From assembly GCA_020055645.1 (NCBI GenBank), contig CM034547.1, positions 41,333,909 to 41,397,908 on the forward strand: DNA of 64,000 nucleotides, written 5' to 3'. Source of the DNA: Tomocerus qinae. Lineage: Eukaryota; Arthropoda; Collembola; Entomobryomorpha; Tomoceridae. The notes under the pieces were generated by a model, which ran no database searches, was not told the origin of the DNA, and worked only from the letters and a program-made list of their open reading frames with translations. The number at the start of each line of letters is the position of its first letter. Positions within the stretch are counted from its first letter, which is position 1. Below, piece by piece: positions 13,496-24,607 of the stretch. The translations under genes and the position numbers were made by a program.

Positions 13496-13734
13496 TATCG
13501 GTTTTAGTAAACGATATCAACTTCAATAGAAGCGGCATAATATATTTTATACTTTCATGCTAACAATTAATAGAAAACACGATTGCAATTTTGAGTGCCC
13601 ATTTTTCACTTTGACTATCAAATGAAGACAAAGCCAAAATCAACAGCGATCGAAAAGATGTCTATGCTAAGTTTGATCAACTTCGAAAATTACTGTGGGT
13701 ACTGACGGACAGACTGTGCGGTTCTATAAGCTCG

Positions 13735-14062
13735 TCTGGCGAGCTTAAACTTACGGCAAGGCGAAGGCGTAACAGAAAGAATCTCGCCTGTGTAAAAGGG
13801 ACCGTGTACACACTTTTGGTAAAAAAAATATTAGAAATAGATTTATATTGATAATAATAATAATTATTGAAATATAAGCAGTAATTCGAAAGTAGATCAA
13901 TCTTAATCAATACTTAAAATTAAAATCAACAAAAATTAAAAGCAAATCAATATTGGCTATCAAAATCAATGGAATTAAAAATGTATTAAAATGACTATGA
14001 AAAAAATGACCTGAAAGGCAAATTAGATTAATTTTCATTATCAAAATAAACAGAAGTTCTGT
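13735..14062 (+). mobile_element. Degenerate copy of the satellite-bearing TIR element (one end)
   Basis: The segment aacttacggcaag...cgtaacag...ctcgcctg...aaagggaccgtgtacacac matches the left TIR at 11940. It is followed by degenerate units of the same satellite (caatattggctatcaaaatc). No matching right end is visible, so the copy appears truncated. Confidence 0.75.
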
Positions 14063-15540
14063 TCTCAAAGTTTAACTGACTGTGCCATTATATAAGCTTT
14101 CTTCCTCAGAAATGATTTTTTTATAAAAATAGGAAGTTTCACAATTCTTAATTAATTAAGAATTGTTGTATAGTAATTGCACTTTAACCAAAAAATAATG
14201 AAAATCAATAAACGTAAAAAATGTGCTATTTTCTAGTTTTAAATGTTTTTAATCTTAATATAATATTTTATTTGAAAGGTTGGTCTGGTAGTTTTAGATT
14301 GACTATATTATATTTCATTGACATTTGTACACAACGCATCAACCAGAGGCAGCCTTAAAATTATGCGTTGCTTTTCACAAGGCCACCAAAGCTACCGTTA
14401 AAAGTCCACCGCACATACCGCTCCAGGTTGAGCCAAAATAGGAAGACTAGGAAGAACGTATAGAGAGGTAGATCTATTTACAACATTTCTCTGATACAGC
14501 GTGCGTGAGTTTCCAGGAAATATTCATCAGGATCAGGATGATTTTTAGAAAATGGGGCTGTCCAAATTTTATATGCATGGACCATGATGAATATAAATGC
14601 ATCATTATTCAGATTATCAATAAACCAGATTTTTAAAATATTTCAGTAATTAGGTTTTTGGTTTGTCAAAAAGATGTCTGAAATTAAAAACTGTAAATGA
14701 AAGGAGCTGTCATTTGATAAAATTGAATATGGATTGTGGAAAAGGTAAAATGAATCCCTTGAATAGTTTAATTGGTTAACTATATTAATTTAGTCGTCGT
14801 TGCTGATAATATTATTTTGTTGAGGATGGTTTGGTGAGTGTTTTGGCTGTGTGTAAATAAAATCGATGGCGGTGTCAAAGGAAGGAAGAGGGGAGATTTG
14901 AGTGGAAGGGTTGATTTGAAGGGGTAGTTGGTATATTTTCGGTGGTTTTCCTCCATCCATCCCTTGCTGGTCCTTTGGTTGCAGCAACTGCACGTACGTT
15001 ATGCATCCTTGTGAAACTCTCCCCTAAAATATTTCCTGCTGACTCTGACTGAGCAGATGCAGAAAAGAGGGGAGAAATGACGCTATCTTGTTTCTTTCTA
15101 TCAATTACCAACCAACTCAGTCTCTGGCTTGGTCTTCCAAAGGTATCATCCATCCAATATTCTAAAACACAAATCCTTATCTGTATTTTGCTTATCTCAT
15201 ATCCACCACCAAACACCGAATATCGCATACGACTGACTGTCTGTAGTATAGTACAGTACAAGTCGAGGAATAGACAAGGAAAGTCCAATAGCCGCGCATT
15301 CATCCTTTGTTTACTACCTCCATTCTTTGCCTCCGTCTCTCACAGTCAGCATTTCAATTTCTGTCTCTCTGTCAGCAAACTATTCTCCAAATACTCTTCA
15401 GTCACTCAAGACAACTTTATTGTTTGTTCAACTGTGTCACTGCACATTTAATTTTTGCGTCGGTTGTTGAAACTCTGTGTCAACGGATGTTTCGCTCATC
15501 GGACTTTTGTATTTCATCTTTGTCTAAATGAACCAACTCA
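14063..15540. other. Intergenic region upstream of chk1
   Basis: I see no gene with domain support. Open frames around 14.9-15.5 kb on both strands have no recognisable composition and no splice structure. The right part (15.4-15.57 kb) probably contains the chk1 promoter and first non-coding exon. Confidence 0.45.
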
Positions 15541-15992
15541 ACTGACTACAAGTCAATCCAGAAAGGGTAAGTTATTTGGTATTTTGCTTGTTATTTAGAT
15601 TAGTCACTTTGATACTGGTTAGTGATACTTTCTTTTGACATTTGATAAAAAAGGTTACAAACTGCCAAATATCAAATTCCTTTTAGAAATTAAATTATAG
15701 ATAGAAAAATTGCATTTTGGTCAGTCGAAATGTAATTTTAAAGATAAAACTTGGATTGACTTGATGGAAGATATTGTTTTTTAAAAATTGGCCGAGATAA
15801 ATGTAGGTAGGAATAGTAAACAAAAAAGAGAGTTGAGTCATCGGCAAGAACTCTTTCTCTCCTCTTCTCATTCATTGAGCGAGTTGCCTGCTGCTGGTCG
15901 GAAGAACGGAGCCGGAGGGATCGAGTGACTCATTGGTATATATTCAGAATTGAGATTACTCACTCACTGTTTTTGTTTTGTAGTGACATGCG

Positions 15993-18068
15993 ATGGCTTC
16001 TTTTGAATTCGTTGACGAGTGGTACGTGGAGCAGACTCTCGGCGAAGGAGCATTCGGCGAGTAAGTCAAATAAATATTCACCATCTTAAATGTATTAAAT
16101 TAATAAATAATTAACTAAATAGGGTCAAGTTGCTGGTGCATCGAAAGAGCCGTGACTCATTGGCATTGAAGGTCATCAACGTGAAGGAGCACCCGGATGC
16201 GAGGGAGGAAGTCATCAAAGAAATAGAGCTGCACAAAAGACTGTGTCATGAAAATGTCATCAAGTTTTTTGGAAGTCGGGTGGAAGACACGATGGTCTAC
16301 ATGTTTCTGGAATATGCCTCTGGAGGGGAACTCTACGACTCGATCGGTAAGTATAAATTAACTTATATTTATTAATTAATTAGTTAAATATTATTAACAG
16401 GGTAATTAAATGTAGAACCGGACGTGGGGATGGCGGTGGGGAAGGCGCAGTCGTTCTTTGAGCAGATCTTGAACGGAGTGCAGTACATCCACTCCAAAGA
16501 CATTGTCCACCGAGACCTAAAACCGGAAAACATTCTTTTGGACAGCAAAGGTCGAATCAAAATTAGCGATTTCGGACTTGCAACTAAATTCCGAATGAAT
16601 GGCATCGAGAGGCTGTTGGAAAAGCGATGCGGAACTCTGCCTTACGTTGCCCCAGAAGTACTCACCAGACCCTACAAAGGCGAACCAGCTGATGTCTGGT
16701 CTTGTGGAATCATCCTTGTCGCCCTACTCGCTGGAGGTAGCTAATATTTAATTGACTATTCATTTAATTAATTAATTGGTTATTTATTTGTTTGATTAAT
16801 AATTAAATTTAGAGTTGCCTTGGGACTCTCCGCTTCCGTGCATTGTCGAGTATCAAAACTGGAAGGAAGGCAAGATGAGTGCATTGTGGAAGAAGATGGA
16901 CCTGATTACGTTCGCGTTGATTAAAAGACTGCTGTGCCCTTACCCGTCCAAGAGGATCACAGTCCCCGAAGTGCAGCGACATCCATTCCTGTCCCGCAAA
17001 CTCGTCGGAGGTTCGTACTATTTAAATATTTCGTGTTGGTGGTCGTCGTTGTTCTTGTTCTTCACCCTCTCAGGTACTTCTGTGACTCAGATTTATTTTG
17101 AATATCTGGGTGCTCTAGTACCTGTAAGGGTGTCTTTGCCGTCAACTTTGTCTGGTGTCAACCAATGTCTGGAGGAGGAGGAGGAGGAGGAGGAGGAGGA
17201 TCGGTGGACGACTGTGTGATGACTTCTCTTCTTTGGTGGATTAGCTGTACGAGTTGATTGACTCTCGTCGGCTACTGCACCATCGAATTGAACATTCATT
17301 TCCCTCTTCAGCACGGTTTGAATTATCATTAACTAATTACCAATTAGTTCAAGTTAATTAATAATTATGGTTTTGTTGATTAGGTTCGGACAACAATCAC
17401 TCGATGGTTGACGACGCCATTTCCAAACTCTGCTACTCCCAACCCGATCCACAATTTCGTGAGTGCTAAATCATTTAAAAAATGTTTGTTGCGACCAACT
17501 TTGGAGATTGTCTAATTTGCAGAAACGGAAATGGAGATCAATGCCGAGAATGTCATCTTCTCGTTCTCGCAGCCGTCCAACGTAGACGAATTCTTCCTGT
17601 CTTCGCAACTGAGTAGCAACTCGTCGCCGATGAAGAAGAGTCTGCCGATGAACCGAATTGTCAAGAGAATGACCCGGTTCTTTGTGTCTACCAACCTAAC
17701 CGAAACTGTCCAGCTCATCGTCGGCGTCATGGAAAAGTTTGGATACTCGTACAAAACTATTAAGGCGCCTTTATTCTCCGTAAGTTGTCAACCAACTGTC
17801 AATGTCAATTCTATTGTCAATTCTATTGTCAATTCTATTGTTGTCATTTTTGCAGATTACGATTTCGACGGTGGACAGACGGAAGATGATGTTGATTTTC
17901 AAAGCGAATGTGATAGAAATGGGCAATCAGGTTCTTTTGGACTTTCGGCTCTCTCGGGGCGATGGGTTAGAATTCAAAAAGAACTTTTTACGGATCAAGG
18001 AACAACTTGCCAACATTGAGATGAAAGGGCCCATCACGTGGCCATTGGCCGTCAATAATATTATCTAA
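15993..18068 (+). CDS. chk1: Checkpoint kinase 1
   Basis: Seven coding exons: 15993-16060, 16123-16346, 16416-16736, 16813-17010, 17384-17458, 17523-17779 and 17856-18068, encoding 451 aa. A 5' UTR exon probably ends at 15566 (GTAAGT donor), with an acceptor at 15983 just before the ATG. Ser/Thr kinase motifs are complete: glycine loop GEGAFGEV (17-24), HRDLKPEN (129-136), DFG (149-151) and APE. The C-terminus has the Chk1 regulatory KA1-like domain ([10 protein letters not shown], then [20 protein letters not shown]). ATR-type SQ sites correspond to the vertebrate ones: YSQP (Ser289), FSFSQP (Ser311) and SSQL (Ser323). Chk1 halts the cell cycle after replication stress. The kinase-to-tail linker is short; vertebrate Chk1 is 476 aa. 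Confidence 0.96.
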
Positions 18069-18337
18069 TAAATGTTAAAATTGTTAACTAATTAATTCAC
18101 AACAACTACGAAATATTTTCCGAAATAAATGATTGAATCCAAAATATAATTTCCGAGTAATTATCTTTATTATTTGTCTACATCGATTGCTAATTGAATT
18201 AATCCAATCTATAATTAGCTAACAATAATAAAATAACTAATTGAATAGCGGACGAAAAAAAGTATTTGCTTGGGAGGAATGACATAACTAAAGATTGGTT
18301 TGACTAGTCTAAGATCAGACAACAGTGGAATGTTTGT

Positions 18338-21300
18338 TTAGTCGTTTCCGGCAAAGGAAATGGGTTTTCCCTTGGGGTCATCAAATCGGTCCATGGTCTT
18401 GACACTCATAATCATGTAAATGCCCCACGTGATGACGGCGATCAAAATCAGATTCATGAAAATTCCCATCCAGATCCCCGGCGTGAAAAATCCCACACAT
18501 TCGTAAACCGGCAAGAATTTCGTCTCATTTCGTCCCACTTGAATCTAATCCAAAATTAATAATTTAAACTTGGTTTGTAAACTAAAGCTAGTATAAAACT
18601 CGGATCATTAATTTATTTTCAAGCCGTGGTAGCCAATGCATAAATATTTGTTTGTACTTGGAATTTCTCAAAGAGGACTGAGGCTGTAGAGTTGCCTTGC
18701 TTTGACTTGAGTGGTGCCCGCATGGGACCGAATTTAGTGCAGTGGAATGACGTGGCGATGGGGTACAGCAATTCAACCGTCGACATTAATTCCTCATCGA
18801 TTTTGATGTTGCCGCTGCCCTCAAGAGTTCCATCCACCACAGCCGTCACCTTTCCTAGTCTGTGGTAACCACCTTTCCGAGTCACAGTCATCCTACAAGA
18901 CAAGAAATAGAGTCAAGTCTACACAAAACTAATTCCATCTAATTAAAGTTGATTACTCCAAGGAAAAGGTCTTGACGGTCAATTTGGTCCCGGAGCCGCC
19001 TTCAAAGGAGAACTTGACGATAGAATCCGTTTGATTGCTATCTACTTGTACTGACGTCACTTGGTCGTAGGACGCACTGTTGGACCTGCAAAAAGTGGTC
19101 AATACTTTCTGTTATGGTATTCATTGGCCAGTCCCTTCCACGTATTCTTTTAAATAACTTACTCTCCGTTGTGGGTTACAGTCAGGTTGACCCTTCCGAG
19201 GTGGATGAGGGACTGTGACCCCGGATAAATCGGTCCATTTCGGTTTGCTTGTCTCTTATTCCGCGACCTCCAAGAAGACTTTTTGGCCGTCAACACTCCA
19301 ACTCTCTTGTCAAAATTCACCTTCGAAACTGCTTTTTCTACACATTTAATAATATTAGATTAAGGTTCAGGTATTTCCAAAATCCTGGGAAATTCATTAA
19401 AAAAGGTCAAGTAAAGGTTACGGGGAAGTATCTATGGCTACGTTTTAAAATTACATAGAGGCATAGAAATTTACTCTATGACATTACTGAAAAATACTTT
19501 TTTAGAAAACTTGTAACTCCTCCGAGAATACTGCTCGTAGAAAGACAAGATTGGACTCTAAAATTCCAGAAAAGGTTGTTTTAACCAAGTACGTTGGAAA
19601 ATTTTAAAATTTTACCTATGGTTGTGAGATATTGCCTCTTTTTCCACAAAAACATTAATATCTCAAAACCGGAAGTAAAAATGCTGAATATTCCAACGTA
19701 CTTGGTTAAAACAACCTTTTCTGGAATTTTAGAGTCCAATCTTGTCTTTCTACGAGCAGTATTCTCGGAGGAGTTACAAGTTTTCAAAAAAAAGTTTAGA
19801 GCTAATTTGATAGTCGAGTTCAAGTCACGTGACTTGGTAACCGGGAATCTTAATTTTACTATCTACCTCCGTCCAAGAAGCATTAACTGTAGTCATAGCA
19901 CTGTATAAGGAGAGTCCCAAGATGCCTCCATTACAAGGTGAAGACATAGAAGGATATTCCCCGAGTTTGCACCCAATTCGAATTCTACCTACACTGCCAC
20001 AGAGAAGTAAACACCCAAGCCGAAAGTAACCATGGTTATTTGGTTTGGGTGCCTACCTCTCTGTGGTAGAAAGTAAATATGGATTGGGTGCAAAAATCCG
20101 GGAAACCCCTTCTATGTCTTCACCTTGTAATGGAGTTGATATTAAACAAATGCGTTACTATAGAGTGACAAATTCGAGGCATCTTGGAGAGTCCAATACA
20201 GAATTTCCCGTTAGGGATTTTGAAAGTTTATAATGGCAGTATGCATAATGGCGAGTCAGAGGTTACTCCTAACCGGGAGTCACAAAATAGTCTAAAACTT
20301 GACCTTAGTACAACCTAGGGTCAACTTTTTTGTATTGCAATAGCAAAGTAACTATTGGCAACTGACCATGGTCGTCCACCGGGGTCACATTTTGGACTCG
20401 GGGTAAAGGGTTACGTTACTCTAACCTGTCATTATGCATACTGCCCTAAGGGACATTTTTCACTAATGGGCCCGTGTATTTGTTATCACCGAAAGTGTCA
20501 CCGACCCCCTCCGATTACGACCAAAATCGCTGAGCATATGTCTAAAATAGAGTAATTAACGAAATGGACCTTCAAAATTTTTTAAAAAATAAGAGGGGGC
20601 GTGGGGGGTAAGGGGAAGCTTTTCCATTGGGAAGAAAGATTGTGACCAAACGGTAAGTCATAAAATTCTTTAGTTTTTTTCTAAATTAGCATAGATAGGT
20701 GCTTCATCCTGGCAAGGTATAAATTTTATTCAATTCGAATATTTTGGCGCGAAAAAAAATCGGTGAACCTGAAATTAGCAATAATTCAAACATTGTGGGT
20801 TTAAAATGGCACATATCGACTAAATATTGAATATAAAAGATGCTAGATCATCTTAAATCTCTTTTCTAAGCAAGAACAAGGTTACATATCCAAAATTTAT
20901 TAACCCCTGTCCGGGGAAGCGGGGGCGATATAAGTTTGGATATTTAATTTCTCAAAACTTATTACGCCTAGAGACTTTAAACCACCGCCAAACAACTCAG
21001 CATCATGTAATGCATCATGGCAAGGTGGTGTATTGTGTGTCACCCCACCCCCTGAGGGGGGTGTAGGTGAGACTTAAGTTTGGAAACCCAATATCTCCAA
21101 AACTACTCAACGTACGGACTTGAAACTACAGCCAATCAACTCAGCATCATGTAATGCATCATGGCATGGTAGTATATTGTGTGTCGCCCCACCCCCTGAG
21201 GAGGGTGTAGGAGAGTCTTAAGTTTGGAAACCCAATATCTCCAAAACTACTCAACGTACGGACTTGAAACTACCGCCAATCTACTCAGCATCATGTAATG

Positions 21301-24133
21301 CATCATGGCATGGTAGTATATTGTGTGTTTCCTCACCCCCTTGTGGGGGTGTAAGGGAGGCTTAAGTTTGGAAACCCAATATCTCCAAAACTAATCAACG
21401 TAGGGACTTAAAACTACCGCCAATCAACTCAACATCATGTAATGCATCGTGGCATGGTAGTATATTGTGTGTCACCACACCCACTGAGGGCTACCCTGCT
21501 ACCATGTCATGATGCATTACATGATGCTGAGTTGATGGACGGTAGTTTCAAGTCCGTACGTTGAGTAGTTTTGGAGATATTGGGTTCCCCTACAACCCCT
21601 TCAGGGGGTGTGGTGACACACAATATACTACCATGCCATGATGCATTACATGATGCTGAGTGGATTGGCGGTAGCTTCAAGTCCGTACGTTGAGTAGTTT
21701 TAGAGATATTGGCTTTCCAAACTTAAGCCTCTCCTACATCCCCCTCAGGGGGTGGAGTGACACACAATATACCACCATGCCATGGTGCATTACATGATGC
21801 TGAGTTGATTGGCGGTAGTTTCAAGTCCGTACGTCGAATAGTTTTGGAGATATTGGCTTTCCAAACTTAAGCCTCCCCTACACCCCCACAAGGGGGTTAG
21901 GAAACACACAATATACTACCATGCCATGATGCATTACATGATGTTGAGTTGATTGGCGGTAGCTTCAAGTCCGTACGTTGAGTAGTTTTAGAGATATTGG
22001 CTTTCCAAACTTAAGCCTCTCCTACATCATCCCCCTCAGGGGGTGGAGTGACACACAATATACCACCATGCCATGATGCATTACATGATGCTGAGTTGAT
22101 TGGCGGTAGTTTCAAGTCCGTACGTCGAATAGTTTTGGAGATATTGGCTTTCCAAACTTAAGGCTCCCCTACACCCCCACAAGGGGGTTAGGAAACACAC
22201 AATATACTACCATGCCATGATGCATTACATGATGTTGAGTTGATTGGCGGTAGTTTCAAGTCCGTAAGTCAAATGGTTTTGGAGATATTGGGATTCTAAA
22301 CTTAAGCCTCCCCTACACACCCCTCAGGGGGTGGGGTGACACACAATATACCACCATGCCATGATGCATTACATGATGCTGAGTTGTTTGGCGGTGGTTT
22401 AAAGTCTTTAGGCGTAATAGATTTTGAGAAATTAAATATCCAAACTTATATCGCCCCCGCTTCCCCGGACAGGGGTTAATAAATTTTGGACATGTAACCT
22501 TATTCTTGCTTAGAAAGGAGATTTAAGATGATCTAGCATCTTTTATATTCAATATTTAGTCGATATGTGCCATTTTCAACCCACAATGTTTGAATTATTG
22601 CTAATTTCAGGTTCACCGATTTTTTTTCGCGCCAAAATATTCGAATTGAATAAAATTTATACCTTGCCAGGATGAAGCACCTATCTATGCTATTTTAGAA
22701 AAAAACTAAAGAATTTTATGACTTACCGTTTGGTCACAATCTTTCTTCCCAATGGAAAAGCTTCCCCTTACCCCCCACGCCCCCTCTTATTTTTTAAAAA
22801 ATTTTGAAGGTCCATTTCGTTAATTACTCTATTTTAGACATATGCTCAGCGATTTTGGTCGTAATCGGAGGGGGTCGGTGACACTTTCGGTGAAAATGGA
22901 AGTAGGAGCTCTAATTTTATCCCCAAATATCCAACTTTGTGTGGTTGCTATGTTGTTGGAAACGAAATAAATGCAGAACGATTACTGGGATGCTGGAGTG
23001 GGAGTGGGACAAATACTATTAGCAAAGGTAAGGGACTTTTCTCAGAAAAAATCCCTTATAAATCTTCAGAAATCTAAATAGCAAAATTCGCTACTGGACT
23101 CTCCGGTCAGAGTGCAGCAAACGGTGCGTGAAAGTTAGAGTCCGAAGTCCGAAGCCACCTCTATATATCTCGGAATATTTAGACATGACCCCCCAATGTT
23201 TAATCGGATCTTTATCGGACATGACCTAGAGGTCACGTTTCCACCCTCCCACCCCACCCCCACCCCTAACCTAACCTAACCTAAATGAAATAAACTTAAT
23301 GACCGATTTTAGGTCCAAAACAGGTGGAATGTCATTTTCCTCATACCCCCGTCGGGGGTGGGGAGGGTGTAAACGTGACCTTCAGGTCATGTCCGGTAAA
23401 GATCCGATGAAACATTGGGGGGTCATGTCTAAATATTCCGAGATATAGAGGTGGCTTGGGACTCTAACTTTCACGCACCGTTTGCTGCACTCCAACCGGA
23501 CCCTCCTTATACAGCGCTATGACTGCAGTTTATGCTTCTTGCTCCGTCCAAAACAAAATGTTAAACTTACCGACATCTTCAAGAGAATTTAAATGCAAGA
23601 CTTGTACATTTTTCTTTTCCTTGCTCAGATACTCAACGAGCCTTTCAGACTCGACTTCCGGAAAGAATACCGATTTCTGATCTGTCACTATTGCTTTCAG
23701 AGTATCGAATTTCCCAAAATCTTCCAACGAAAGCTACCGATGACAAGAAATTATTACTTTTTATTTTCCAAAACAATAAATGGCTCATGAAAATATAGTC
23801 ACCTTATCTAACATGAAAACGACAATGTTTTCAGATGCAATTGTGCCTGCCACATTTTCGGGCGTTGACTCCGCCTGTGTTGCAGGGGCGTTCCTAATAA
23901 AACAAACCAAAAATATGGCAAATCAAGTCCATAAATTACTAAAATAATTTCTCTAATCCCTTAAAATATTTACAACTTGTAGTTGCGTAAAAACATTTAA
24001 ATGTTTGAAAATTGCAATTTGGTTTTTTTAATTATACTTACACATCAGAGCCCCATACGAGTGCTGGAGGAAGATGCTGATTGCAATTCGCAGCTGCTAC
24101 AACGGAGAGTAGTAAATAAATGACCTTTGGCAT
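18338..24133 (-). CDS. ATP6AP1: V-ATPase accessory subunit Ac45 (ATP6AP1)
   Basis: Seven exons on the minus strand: 24042-24133, 23803-23893, 23571-23733, 19163-19337, 18957-19085, 18658-18892 and 18338-18544, encoding 363 aa. A signal peptide is followed by the luminal ALVWGSDV and LDKLSLEDFGKF motifs typical of Ac45. A furin-like site (WRSRNKRQ) comes next, then the conserved luminal core, one membrane helix (GIWMGIFMNLILIAVITWGI) and the family's cytosolic signature TMDRFDDPKGKPISF. Ac45 is a type I membrane glycoprotein of the V-ATPase Vo sector, processed by furin and needed for pump assembly and sorting. The vertebrate protein is about 470 aa; the segment before the furin site is about 100 aa shorter here. 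Intron 3 (4.2 kb) is packed with fold-back elements. A phase-1/phase-1 exon could be hidden there, or the segment may have been lost. Confidence 0.93.
19498..19797. mobile_element. Fold-back element in ATP6AP1 intron 3
   Basis: Arms of about 95 bp: 19498-19592 (aaaacttgtaactcctccga through aaccaagtacgttggaa) and its near-perfect inverse at 19699-19797. The loop is about 105 bp. It has no coding capacity and is adjacent to, but separate from, the larger composite element that starts at about 19870. Confidence 0.9.
20230..20452. mobile_element. Small nested fold-back
   Basis: The segment aatggcagtatgcataatg at about 20232 is inverted at about 20432 (cattatgcatactgcc), flanking a loop that contains ggttactcctaacc-like and ggttacgttactctaacc blocks. 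It interrupts the split MITE body. Confidence 0.6.
20487..22895. repeat. Giant palindrome (about 1.0 and 1.4 kb arms) built on a 145-bp satellite
   Basis: The outer 500 bp of the arms are near-perfect inverses: tcaccgaaagtgtcaccgac at about 20487 pairs with gtcggtgacactttcggtga ending at about 22893, continuing through aagagggggcgtggggggta, ttttggcgcgaaaaaaaatc and aataaattttgg blocks. Internally each arm is a tandem array of a 143-150 bp unit containing catcatgtaatgcatcatgg, tagtatattgtgtgtc, a GC-rich ccccctgagggggg hairpin, taagtttggaaa and ccaatatctccaaaac. Four units lie in the left arm (near 21001, 21144, 21289, 21433) and about seven inverted units in the right arm. The switch of orientation is at about 21490-21510. 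There is no coding capacity. Confidence 0.92.
23107..23497. mobile_element. Fold-back element with 120-bp arms and a (CCTAA) block
   Basis: The segment gagtgcagcaaacggtgcgt at 23107 is inverted at 23478-23497. The arms continue through tctatatatctcggaatatt, agacatgaccccccaatgtt and cggacatgacctagaggtca. The loop contains (CCTAA)3-4 at about 23268-23284 and a C-rich stretch. Confidence 0.9.
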
Positions 24134-24607
24134 CTTGACCCGTTTTTATTTATACTATATTTTAAAAAGGGAAGGAAAACGAAACATTAACTTTTGTATC
24201 AAATGCGTATGTCAATAAAGCGACAAATGAGACGATAAAAACAATCACTCAATGTTTTTTAGGTGTGGGCTGTGGTCATGTGAAAACACAGTTTGAATTT
24301 CCCTCACACAACTCAATGGTTTTCTAGGGCTCCAAAATAAATTATCAAAATTATCTAAAGTGGTTTGATTTGCAGACCAAAATACTGTCAATAAATCTGG
24401 AGATTTTTTTATTGTTTTAAAAAGGTTCGTTTTTTGAATAGGGTAATTTTGGAGTAGACAGGAGGAGAGTTGGCGTTGGAGGTGGAGACGAAACCCTGGT
24501 GTGAGAATTGAGTCTGTCCTTCCCGCACAAACACAAACAAGCGTTTCCATTCTTCCCTTACCTTGTTCAATACAATTTTACTCATTCAACATTCAACAAA
24601 TTACAAA

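Larger units (their letters stand above)
19868..23552. mobile_element. Composite TIR element, about 3.7 kb, with nested insertions
   Basis: The outer ends are inverted over about 50 bp: ctccgtccaagaagcattaa with tagcactgtataaggagag on the left, and the reverse complement of ctccttatacagcgct with gcttcttgctccgtcc on the right. These termini match those of the 737-1067 MITE (ggagagtcc and agcgct blocks). The MITE body itself is recognisable but split: its left half at about 20190-20240 and 20450, its right half at 22910-23100 (tggttgctatgttgttggaa). Inserted between are a 280-bp inverted segment (19920-20190), a small fold-back (20230-20450), a giant palindrome (20487-22895) and another fold-back (23107-23497). 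No transposase gene is present. Exact nesting order is inferred. Confidence 0.8.

Noticed and set aside
15077-15531. Open frames of 74-124 codons upstream of chk1
   Set aside because: No recognisable domain, no splice sites, compositionally like non-coding AT/C-rich sequence; the region probably includes the chk1 5' UTR.
20980-22390. Regularly spaced repeats that might suggest a CRISPR array
   Set aside because: The whole 145-bp unit is repeated, in both orientations, with no unique spacers; the genome is eukaryotic.
23262-23290. (CCTAA) repeats resembling the arthropod telomere motif
   Set aside because: Only three to four units, inside the loop of a fold-back element; too short to call an interstitial telomere.
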